From assembly GCA_905220665.1 (NCBI GenBank), contig CAJNAR010000158.1, positions 1 to 64,000 of the forward strand: a stretch of 64,000 nucleotides of DNA, read 5' to 3'. A program made the position numbers and the translations under genes. The stretch is from Albugo candida (taxonomy: Eukaryota; Oomycota; Peronosporomycetes; Albuginales; Albuginaceae). Below the pieces are notes generated by a model. That model had not been told where the DNA came from. It was given only the letters and a program-made list of their open reading frames with translations, and did not search any database. Shown one piece after another: positions 1-9,413 of the stretch (position 1 is its first letter; each line of letters starts with the position of its first letter).

Positions 1-310
1 GAAACCCTAAACCCTAAACCCTAAACCCTAAACCCTAAACCCTAAAACCCTAAACCCTAAACCCTAAACCCTAAACCCTAAACCCTAAACCCTAAACCCT
101 AAACCCTAAACCCTAAACCCTAAACCCTAAACCCTAAACCCTAAACCCTAAACCCTAAACCCTAAACCCTAAACCCTAAACCCTAAACCCTAAACCCTAA
201 ACCCTAAACCCTAAACCCTAAACCCTAAACCCTAAACCCTAAACCCTAAACCCTAAACCCTAAACCCTAAACCCTAAACCTAAAACCTAAAACCTAAAAC
301 CTAAAACCCT
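1..310. repeat. Telomere repeat tract, C-rich strand
   Basis: Nearly perfect CCCTAAA heptamers run from about base 3 to 278, so the G-strand is TTTAGGG and base 1 is at or very near the physical chromosome end. One unit near base 46 has an extra A (CCCTAAAA). From about 279 to 310 the array changes to a degenerate CCTAAAA variant and ends in CCCTGAAC. This is the usual picture of variant repeats on the inner side of a telomere. The CA-rich strand reads 5' to 3' inward, the orientation expected for a left chromosome end. Confidence 0.98.
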
Positions 311-676
311 GAACAAAAAATGGCTTACTCCTCACACTTATCAAAGTCAACCATACCAGATCATGTGCCACAATGATCAAAGTACTCTGAATTGGTAGGA
401 GTATTATGGTCACCCACATTATTTATTATAAATCAAACAAATCAGAGCTTCAGATTTGAATGAAATTTGAAAGTGGCTAGGTTGAAAAGGCTGGTAACGG
501 TGGAAAAAAATGTTCTTTACAACACCTCTATTCGACCCTCGGAAGTTTCGTGAACGTGACCAAACGTACCGTACGTATTGAAACATGAATGGTTAGAATA
601 AGAACGCGATGAGCAAAACTATAAAAACACTCATTTAATCAAAAGTGATGTTTGGATCACGTGAGCTCAGAGGGAT
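311..676. other. Subtelomeric spacer
   Basis: No convincing reading frame, RNA gene or repeat is visible here. The stretch is AT-rich and directly abuts the degenerate telomeric units. Confidence 0.6.
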
Positions 677-1204
677 TTGTCTTGCTCCTACTTGTGTTGG
701 CTTAAGCCGATGTTGGCTCGTAGTTTTCCTCGTCATTACAGAAAGCTCCACCAGCAGATGGACGAGAATGGCAACCTCGTTAAAGAGACGAAGTTCGTTC
801 CATGCGTAACGAAGAACCGATTCTTCCAGCCCGTTGACGCGGATGTGAACGCCGGAAATGACAGGGGTCCGCAAATGGAGGTAGAAGGTGTTGGGAATAT
901 GCAGCAGGTCAGAGATCGCGTCGCTCGTCTGGAAGAGCTTATTCTTGGACAGAGCCAGGATCAAAGCATGAATGAAGTGCTCGTCAATGACTTGCAAGCG
1001 GTGGGAAAGCGTGTAGATGATCTTGAGGTTCGTCTCGATACAGCTGGCACAAAAGAAGCCAATGCGGTTGAGGAGCTCGATTATGAATATATCCGTGCAC
1101 AACCGCGTCAATTAGAGAATCGAAATCAGTGCACAATAATATACTATTTCTCGCTAATTCAAAAATATAAACATTTGGTAGCTAGATATACGGCTTTGTT
1201 GTAA
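677..1204 (+). CDS. Hypothetical protein with predicted coiled coil
   Basis: An open frame of 175 codons. I do not recognise a family. The middle part, from the Met at about residue 28 (MDENGNLVKETKF) to about residue 145, has coding-like composition and a heptad-like pattern rich in Glu, Leu, Val and Arg (for example VRDRVARLEELILG and DLQAVGKRVDDLEVRLD). This suggests a coiled coil. The last 30 residues (YYFSLIQKYKHLV) look non-coding, so the true end may lie earlier or at an unseen splice site. It is the first gene-like object after the telomere and is surrounded by decayed sequence, so it may itself be a fragment. There is no signal peptide and no obvious effector motif. Confidence 0.35.
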   Translation: MSCSYLCWLKPMLARSFPRHYRKLHQQMDENGNLVKETKFVPCVTKNRFFQPVDADVNAGNDRGPQMEVEGVGNMQQVRDRVARLEELILGQSQDQSMNEVLVNDLQAVGKRVDDLEVRLDTAGTKEANAVEELDYEYIRAQPRQLENRNQCTIIYYFSLIQKYKHLVARYTALL

Positions 1205-2897
1205 CGAATGAGCGAGTTGTGAATGCGTTTGAACCCAAACAATTGAAATTGTGGTGTCAGGTATATGAAACGGTGGTTTCAAAAAAGATCGTGAAGATGG
1301 ATCCGACTATAAGTAAAATCGATTCAGAATAAGACTCAATTACAACCTGCTTGCGGGAATAAAGAATGAACTGATTTAAAAGATTGTCCAACCTAACGAA
1401 AAAGATAAAGCAAAGATTTGGGCTGCTCAAGAGAGGTAGAATCATGACGACGCAGCAAGTTTTTTGAGCGGCAGAGTAGCTCTTTTTCTCCGTGAAGTAC
1501 AAACCGAACAAAGATGCTCTACAATTTGCAAAAGAAGACGTTAAGTCTGGTACTTCGATTGGTCTCGTATCAACAACCCCACTGCGAATTCATATAAAAT
1601 ATACATGAAATGGCTGCTTGAAAGGCTCAGATAATAACATAGGATCATGGCCGAATGACATGACTTTAAAGCTTAGGAGCAAAAAGAAAAAGATCTTCAA
1701 AATGCAGGATAGCTGGATGGTGGGAAATTCTTTAGAAGTTTGCTTCATAGTGTAAGCAGTCCCGGCAATGGTTACGAATTGTCACAAGCTCAAGGTTGTT
1801 CTCCATTCTCCGAAACATTCACTTCCAGGAAACCCACGGGCCTTTATAAAAAGCATGGGAAAGACGAGTTGCCATTTTGCCTCTAGATCAGCTGATCGCT
1901 TCCTTCAAGTAAAGTAACAATTCCTAGATGGCTTACTATTTCACACCCTCCACTGCTATTTGGGAACCGGTGTATTTCATGAAGTTTAGCACGGGTATAG
2001 ATTCGATGTTTACTGGCGATATACAATATACCATGCACTCACGTTTGTCTCTGATACCCACTTCCAAATGCTCGTCACAGCTTCTGAAATTGCAATCGTG
2101 GTGAGGAAACAACAGTACGATGTGAATATCTGTAAGAAAGCTGATATCTATTTTATTCGAATGACTCATAAATGCGGGTTTTGGCGGGTTTCTGCTTGTG
2201 ACAATACGATCATTAAAGCGTTGCTGGTCATTAGTGATGGCATCCTTCCTCTGCGTCCTCATCTCTTTCACAATTGTAACGACATTACTCCCTTTAAGTT
2301 AGATCGTTTCGGAATATATATTCCCTAAATAAATCTCGAAGCACTCACTCTGGTTGCTTGATCATAGATTTGGTGTTGATGGTTCACTAATACCTTTCTT
2401 CATCTGATCCGGTCATCGTTTTATTCGTCTTTCGATGGAGAGATTGGGTTATTCCATCGGATGGCTTTGCAAAAGCCTTGAAAGAAATCGACGGGATACC
2501 TGAGGGTATTGCCGTTAATGGGGCGCGTGACGTGTCGGATCCCACGTTACATAGGATTGCCTTGAATTTCATCATGGTCTGAACTAAAGTGGCAAAACGT
2601 AACTAGATTCCTGATCAATAAGATTGCTACAAGGGGCGACTACATGAGCAAGAGATGACGCCAATATTTTTGACGGTGAATAACTATTATCCGCAGTGAA
2701 AATTTGTTGATTGAATATTGCTTATAGAGCTTTATTCGAGTCTAGTATTGATTCAGCGATACACTGAGTTTCCAAGCAATGTATGAAAACTAACATAATT
2801 TATCCATCTTTCCCAAAATTACATACCTTTCGATCGCTCCTTCTAGGATTTATATTTTTATCGCGTATAACTGGATTACGACCCGTCTGCGATTACG
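1205..2897. other. Subtelomeric stretch without recognisable gene
   Basis: Only short frames are seen. One plus-strand tract at about 2392-2583 (reading WVIPSDGFAKALKEIDG and onward) has coding-like composition but no recognisable family and no proper start. It may be a gene crumb. Nothing else can be supported. Confidence 0.5.
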
Positions 2898-3246
2898 ACA
2901 AACTATTTTAAACTGCCGAGGAGCCCTGTCCGACCAAAAATTCACAAATGGTATTGAAACTGTTTTAGTCTACTCTTCAAGCCCTATAAAACGAGACTAA
3001 CCTCCTTTTGAATTCTCTGACTCATTTATGGTGTGGGGTAGGCTCAACGCTTGTTTACTCAGACTTTCACAAACTTCTTTAAACTATCTAAGAGACTGTT
3101 TGGTCTACTCTTCAAGCCTTCTTAAACGAGCATAATCTCTTTTATGAATTCTCTGAATCATTTTATGGTGTGGGGTAGGCTCAATGTTTGTTCCCTCAGA
3201 GTCCCACGAACTCTTTTAAAATGTCGTAGAGCCCTGGCCGTCCAAA
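2898..3246. repeat. Direct repeat of about 135 bp, roughly 2.3 copies
   Basis: The phrase GTCTACTCTTCAAGCC occurs at 2968 and again at 3103, a spacing of 135 bp. Both copies continue with similar text: an A-rich run, GAATTCTCTGA, ATGGTGTGGGGTAGGCTCAA, then TTGTT and CTCAGA. A partial further copy is shown by the related phrases around 2898-2938 (ACTGCCGAGGAGCCCTG) and 3209-3246 (ATGTCGTAGAGCCCTG). The array ends immediately before the RBM42-like pseudogene. Confidence 0.8.
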
Positions 3247-3302
3247 GTAATGTGAATGAATCTTTTTAGAAAAGCTCTGATACCAATAAGAAAGAAAGCG
3301 CA

Positions 3303-4057
3303 ATGGCACACAAAGTATACGCAGCTCCACCTCTTCCTGTACCGCACCGAAATGCGGCAGAAAATGATATTGGTAGCTCAGAATTCGCTGGGAAGATGGC
3401 AACACAGTACGCCTCACTTGTTGGATTCCCCGTTGGAATTACAGGTGAAATGGCGTACATGTCGTCAGTATTAACACAAATTACACTGTCAGAGACAATC
3501 ATTCTGCGAGTGGATATAACGACAAGGCAACTACATTCGAATGATGAACAACAGCTATGAATACTCAGCAGAGAGTTCATGATTACGACCCTAATCAAAA
3601 TATCTAACCAAAAACCTCGACTCAATCGTCTCTATCCGCTTCCTCTCAAAGACCGTTACACATTGAAGCGACGAGATTTGTGCGAGTGGCAGGTATTGAG
3701 CGGTTGGAAGAAGCTACCTTGGCCGAATGGCCGGTTAATGATTCCGTTTATTTTGTGGTGGCCTGGGCAACGAGGTTACGGACGAAGTATTGGCTCATGA
3801 TTCAAGCTTGTTTCCATCACTTCAGCGAGCCAAAGTCATTCGAAATAAACTTACGCATAAATCGCGTGGGTACGGTTTTTGTAAGCTTTGGTGATCCTTC
3901 CGATTGCGCAAAAGCGCTGCGGGAGATGAATGGGAAAAACATTGGAATTCGACCAGTGGAATTACACAAAAGTAAATGGGAGAATCGAAGCGAGGCAGTT
4001 GCCCGCAAGAAAATGAAAAAGAAAATACGGACAAAAGCGCACTTATTCGGACCTTGA
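3303..4057 (+). pseudogene. Broken RBM42-like RNA-binding protein gene (RRM)
   Basis: Pieces in three frames match the RBM42 family, nuclear RNA-binding proteins with one C-terminal RRM. A frame through 3660-3741 reads RLEEATLAEWPVND, like the WEDPTLADWP block that precedes the family RRM. After a one-base shift near 3742 another frame reads RLFCGGLGNEVTDEVLA, which is RNP2. It continues to SRGYGF at about 3878, where a run of five T adds one base. The first frame then resumes with VSFGDPSDCAKALREMNGK (RNP1 and the last helix) and a basic tail ending at 4057. A TAA at 3605-3607 interrupts the upstream part. The frame from 3303 (MATQYASLVGFPVG) may be the original N-terminus. With one nonsense and two frameshift lesions this is most likely a dead duplicate. 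Both frameshifts sit in T runs, so base-calling error cannot be fully excluded. Confidence 0.8.
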
Positions 4058-5696
4058 TAGCATCTAAAAGGTGCTTTCAGACAACCGCTTTGGCTCTTAT
4101 CAGAAATAAAGTCTCAGCAGCCTCAAAATTGCCTTTGTGATATTATTACAAGCAAAAGAGAAGGAAGTATCAAACAAATGGTCATACTCATGATGATGTC
4201 ATTAGTTAGTCAACATGTGGAAAATTACACAGACAACTTAGTGCTAAGTTGGTTTGGGCTAAATACAGATCTGGTATAGACTTTAACGAGTTTGGCCAAA
4301 ATGTACTGATAATTTACATTGAGAGCCCTAGTGTGACGGTTAGACACCAACCCGGTACAATTGTGCACCCTAGGTCGATACAAATTTCCAATGCAATGAT
4401 AGAGTATAGAGAAGAGTAAATCTGGGAGAGACTTGTTCCCATCGGAGAGTACCCTTACCGATTTCAGGCCGCTGTTTCGTCACACTGCAATGCTTCTTCG
4501 ATTTACACTGCGAGAAGTAATCTTTGGTCATGAGTCCCGATACAAGAAAACTGCTAGCGACAAGGGCATTAAAATATGCGATTTTATCCGATTTGCAATC
4601 GCGCCTTGTACATGTGTACCTCTAAATGATGGCCGGTATGGCCGGTGGCGTGGTTGAGGCTTGTTTATTGCACTACAGCCATTAGATATGACAAAAAGTA
4701 GGCTGCAACTCGATAGAACGCAAAAATAAAAAGGTATGGTAAATGTATTAATGGGGTCATTCAATGCCCTTTAGACAATTGAGCCACCCGCTGCATACAC
4801 AATCTCATTTGAAGAATGCAAATGGATACCATTTGGGATAGACAATATACCAGTCAGATATCACAATTCTACGTTGCCATTGATGCTGATTTCGCACTCT
4901 CAAACGTCAGTCGAGCAGCTGAATTGCAATACATTTTCCTCCACTGGTGTCGGGTCAATTTCAACCAATCGACACTGCTTCAACCTCATAATATTGCTAG
5001 TTCTGCCCACTCGGGGACATCTCCATATGACCACTTTTGCGCAATCGACGATGTCGTAAGACCATAACATGATCAAACACAATCAATCGTCGAAAACTGC
5101 AACAGGATGAGAACGTGAGTTGAACGATCTTTTCGCAGTAAACTGAGCGATTTGCAGCGTGTGTGTAGCTATCAAACCGATTACACGTCGGCAAAAAAAG
5201 CCCGCAGAGGTGAATTTCTAAAAGACTCTGAAAGAAAGCATTTTAGCAATAATGTTGCATGGAAACAAATGAATGTAACAGCTGACAAGCGAGCAGTATC
5301 GATTTTAATCAGTGAGAAATGGAGCCAAGAAAGCGATGAATGATAATGTGAGTGTTGAAACGCTGGCTAAGTGAGATCGTAATACTCTGTGCGGTAAAGT
5401 GGTTGTTATTGGTAAACATGGACCAACGGATGAGAAAATATGCGATTTTCGTCATGTTTTCAGCCGACTGGACGGAATGCGAGATTTCATCGACTGTGAG
5501 ACGGAAAATGGCGCTCGCTGTGCATCAATGTTTTCATCATAATGCCATCATTAAGAAACTCTTCCTTCGAAGCATTCCGAGCTGTCTTGATCAACTCACG
5601 TCCGACTTTGGTACAGCGTCATCCACAGCCAATTTTTACAAAATGAGCCAGAAGCAAGCGTGTTATCATTTGTATACAAATTCTCTCCTCTCTTCG
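4058..5696. other. Gene-poor stretch downstream of the CHAT-NTPase remnant
   Basis: No complete gene is visible. On the minus strand at about 5343-5520 an open tract reads IFRLTVDEISHSVQSAENM. It could be a further exon or leftover of the CHAT-NTPase gene ending at 5697, but this is unproven. Plus-strand frames at 4433-4657 and 4816-5067 look like chance openings. Confidence 0.4.
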
Positions 5697-7548
5697 TTAG
5701 GCTTTATCAGGTGTTTCCACGTTGTCGACAACACTAATCTCATCCATTGAAACGCTGCTGAGCTTGGCCGCAAGATTTGCAATGCGTTTTGAGATTCCGT
5801 CTGTTGCTAACAGCACACGGTGAGATGCGAGCAATTCGAATTTGTCGGATGCGATGGATTGACATCGTTTGATTTCATTCATTCGGATGGGGCGGCTAAC
5901 GAGCCCCAACAGCATTTTAGCCGACATCTTTAGACTGAATCGAGTCAATGGGAAGACTTTCTCGGCGACACCAGTCAAAGCTCCATCATTCGTGATGGAC
6001 GTCCTAGCCGTGATCACGATCTTTAGACCTGGATTGTTTGTGAGCAAATCCGATACAGAATCTCGGAATCGTTGACGGTCTTCACCGACTTTGATGAGAC
6101 AATCACAGCCATCAAGTACCAACAGATTCGATTTGGCTCCGTTCATGAAGAAGACGCTGCTCTGCTGAAGATGTTGTTTGATGATCTCTTTTATGGCTCT
6201 CAGTACGTTTCCATAGCTGACGAGAACACGCTGAGTTCCACAGCTAAAAAACTCGGTACCATGCTGATCGCATAATTCTTCGGCAATCCGCGCAACTGAA
6301 ATGACTTTTACACCTCCTTCGACGGTCATTCGGGGTCCGACGTAATTTGCTACCGCGTAGGCGACCGCAGTTTTTCCAATACCTTCTTCCCCAGAGATGG
6401 TCACCAAACGCGTGATTCGATTCTGTTTGAGCAAAAGAGCCGAGCAGATTTTGTATACCTCAATAGCACGGTTGCAAAAGCCTTGACAGATAGCAGGGAG
6501 ATCGTCGAACCACAGCTTTGGATAATGATTGAGCTCAAATGGACCCATTTTCATCGGTTCGCTGGCTTGCACTTTAAGTAGCGGGAAAACGATCTCTGAA
6601 TGATCCCCATTTTCAGGAAGAAGTATAAACTTCAGAGCTACCTCAGACGGGCCTTTGATGTTGGGAGACTTGGATGCAGCTTCCCGAGCGATCGTGAAAC
6701 TATTTTGTACTGATTTACCGGTCGCCAATGCCAAATAGAACGATCGGGTGAATTCAATAGCCGCATGATCTTCAACTTTCTGACTCGTCCGAACTGCAAT
6801 GACATGTGGAATACCGCAGGAAACGAGAGCGTTCGCGAGCGGTGCTGAGGAACAAGCACATAAAAACACAAGACGCAAGGGCGCTTTTTTACCGGCAGAG
6901 AAGAGCTCTTTCAGACTGATGTGAGGTATTGGATGCACGAGTCCCAATCCATCTTCAAAATATAAATGGTTTTCATCGCCGTGTCCCGATAAGTGGAGAG
7001 CTCGACATCCCATTGTTACCATCACCCGAAAGCTTTGGGTACTGGCAAACTTAGCATCGACATGTATCTGTTGGGATACTTGGTACTCATCAAGTTTTGA
7101 TGGTTCTCCCGATTGTGGTGCTCGAAGCTGTTCGGAACATAGAAATTCGATCAAATCAAAGAGAGCTAGAACCAGAAGGAGCTCTTACCACACACTGTGC
7201 CGCTTCAGTCAGACTCTGCTTCAAGATGTTGTATTCCTACTTCACTTAGACCTCAGCAATAGGATGGTTGTTTCCGTTCGTATCCTATCCGGCCAGTGGT
7301 GCTGAAAACAAGACGCCCACGGTGTGATCTTGCACGATCAGGTCGCTTTTCAGTTGAGGGGTGGAACAAGCCTTTGTAATTTCGTGTGGATTGTAGGGAT
7401 TCTGCCGAGGAGCTTCTACACGATATTCCAGAAGCACTCTTCCCGCGCAGTTGGAAAGCAATGCGATTGTTTGGCCGTTATACAATTTGTACTGTTTGTT
7501 TTTGTCTAAGTACAGAAAATGAAAAGTGTTTACGTGGTTTTCGAACAT
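5697..7548 (-). pseudogene. CHAT protease-like domain fused to STAND/NB-ARC-like NTPase, disrupted
   Basis: The main frame (7067 down to 5697) contains a CHAT (caspase-like) domain with the His motif LHLSGHGD and the Cys motif FLCACSSAPLANALV, which are the expected catalytic dyad. After a linker comes an NTPase with Walker A GEEGIGKTA (about 6400) and Walker B NLLVLDGCD (about 6110), then a helical end (DGISKRIANLAAKLSS). This resembles STAND/NLR-type signalling proteins. Upstream, the block EYNILKQSLTEAAQCV (7236-7189) joins IHVDAKFAST through a plausible 121-bp intron (7188-7068, GTAAG...CAACAG). Further up, DHTVGVLFSAPLAG (ending 7288) and DTNGNNHPIAEV lie in the same frame but are separated by TAG (7287-7285), TAA (7248-7246) and TAG (7239-7237). 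No C-terminal repeats such as TPR are seen. It is probably a pseudogene. An alternative is a live shorter gene with an unrecognised start. The role of oomycete CHAT-NTPases is not known to me. Confidence 0.75.
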
Positions 7549-7964
7549 CGCACATATTGATCACGGAAGTAAAGGCACTCCGTCGATGCAAACTCCGTTT
7601 GTGCTCTTGCTCGTCAAGTACACTGCAAGATCACCATAACTATTCTTTATTTATTTTATCTCGAAGAGTACCTTACGTTAAACGTACCTAACCTAGGTAC
7701 CAATATCCGGTGGCTGACACGCGTCAGCTCCTAAAGCGAATAACCCAAAGCGTCCCAAATGTGTACCACACTGCATAACGGTTACTAACCGACGTGTAAC
7801 CCCGTTACAGATTGTCAATGTCTCGAATGGACTTCAAGTGTGGCCGAATGTGATCAGAACACACAAACGTGGGGATTGACCGTTTATGGGCACAGAAAAC
7901 ATTTTAATGATTTGTCTACAAGCTGGTGGAAATCGTAAGGTACGTCTCAGTGTTGTCATCGTGA
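7549..7964. other. Spacer
   Basis: Nothing recognisable on either strand. It separates the minus-strand CHAT-NTPase remnant from the plus-strand tract starting near 7965. Confidence 0.45.
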
Positions 7965-9286
7965 TTGTCCGAGTTGACACGGTGGAAAGTCGTGAACTTC
8001 GGATTTGATCATGCGTGCTTCTTTCGACAGATCGATTTTTTGAGCCGTTTCTTTATCAACCTGTCTTCACCCGATCGTAAAGTCGAGACACAATCTTCGC
8101 AATTTGAAAGCACCGACAAGTCGATCAGCAAGCCCGTATTCAACGGAAAGGAAAGTCTCCTGCAGAGTAATAGTCACGTGACCATGTTATCTCTACGATG
8201 TGCTGAGTCATCGCAGTATTCCATTGCCAATCAGGTGGTCAAAATGAAGAGAGCAGCGGAGACATGAAGCCGTACAGAGCGACCAATCAGTAGCGATCTT
8301 CTTCCGTTCAATTTCGATAGTACCGTCGCCACTCTCCGACGCTTGTCTCGTAAAGGAAACGACCGTGGCAATCTTTACACATAAAAGGGAATTCACTCAG
8401 CGGCATCGATCAGCGACAATGTCTCCACATTGACCAGGTAGTTCACAGTCCGCTCAGACGGCTGTCTCGAGTCTATCAGAACCGGCTCTTCTTTCTCGAA
8501 AGTCGAAACAGACGCACTAAAAATGGATAAATTACGCTCGGGCTGATCAGACTCGATATCCATATCTCAGTCGGCTCATTCAGAACGAGCAATCAAGCCA
8601 AAAGCATTTCTGGGCGGTCATTTGGACAGGATATCAGAAACTCTCATATGACGAAAAGCGGCTCTGAGCGACGGAATCAAAATTCTGGTCGAGTACATAC
8701 GAACGGATAACAAATCCATCACACAAGAAGTCAACGAAGCTTGTCATCAAATTGGATAATGGAATGTTGACTCCAGAGGCCTGTGCTATATGTCGGGAAA
8801 GAATTCTGTCTGTGATCAATCGCCGTTGTCCACAATCGATAAAGAATTCATATGACAGACCCAGAGAGGTAAACAAGCAAATCGGCCGTTATGAAATGTA
8901 ATGAAAAGTGATGTCGGAGGTTATAGACGAGGATGATACAAAAAAAACTCGAGTATCCGAGGATGATTGTCTGTTTTCCGAAGATTTGGATGTAGATGTC
9001 TTAGATAGCCTTGTGCTATGGCATCCGTCACAAGCCGATATGTACTGGGCCACTGAATGAGACAGCAATTGAAAGGCAGATGAACGAAGAGTTCAATCCA
9101 ACACTCCTCTGTGAAAGCGAGTGCTTGGCCACAGCACAAGGTGGTATGAGTCCTAAGAACAAAAGCCAAAGCTCAATCAATGTATTTTATTATTCAATAC
9201 TCTCATTATATTATAGCAGAATACCGCTCTATAATGACATCGAAATGTACAGAATGAATGCGCAACATAAAGGGAAAACAGAATGA
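7965..9286 (+). pseudogene. Unrecognised degenerate coding tract
   Basis: Several plus-strand segments look coding but lie in different frames and are split by stops: 7965-8267 (100 codons; FESTDKSISKPVFNGKES), about 8655-8757 (ALSDGIKILVEYIRTDNKS), about 8735-8830 in another frame (LVIKLDNGMLTPEACAICRE), 8911-9056 (an acidic ATG-initiated frame MSEVIDEDDTKKTRVSEDD) and 9059-9180 (IERQMNEEFNPTLLCESE). I cannot assign a family. The ordered open segments suggest a decayed gene, or a gene with several introns that I cannot place. The segments may also derive from more than one gene. Confidence 0.35.
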
Positions 9287-9413
9287 AATCGCGCCATGAA
9301 ATGTAGGAGCCCATCGGTACTGCGCCAATTCCTTTATGAAGGCTACAATTCCCGGTTACGGCACCACGCTCTAAATCGATGCGTAACGCTGTGTATTTTC
9401 AGACATTAACCTC

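Noticed and set aside
5352..5750. Plus-strand ORF of 132 codons
   Set aside because: Its reading looks random, overlaps the end of the minus-strand CHAT-NTPase, and the antisense strand has the more protein-like translation.
5697..7154. CHAT-NTPase starting at 7154 as a complete 485-aa protein
   Set aside because: The codon at 7154 is TTG and the first 29 or so residues fall in a probable intron. Conserved CHAT sequence continues upstream beyond in-frame stops.
8655..8757. eIF2B-alpha-like helix (ALSDGIKILVEYI)
   Set aside because: The following sequence does not contain the SSG...LF block expected for that family, so the likeness is too weak.
8735..8830. CAICRERI read as a RING finger
   Set aside because: Only one CxxC pair is present and no further zinc ligands follow at RING spacing.
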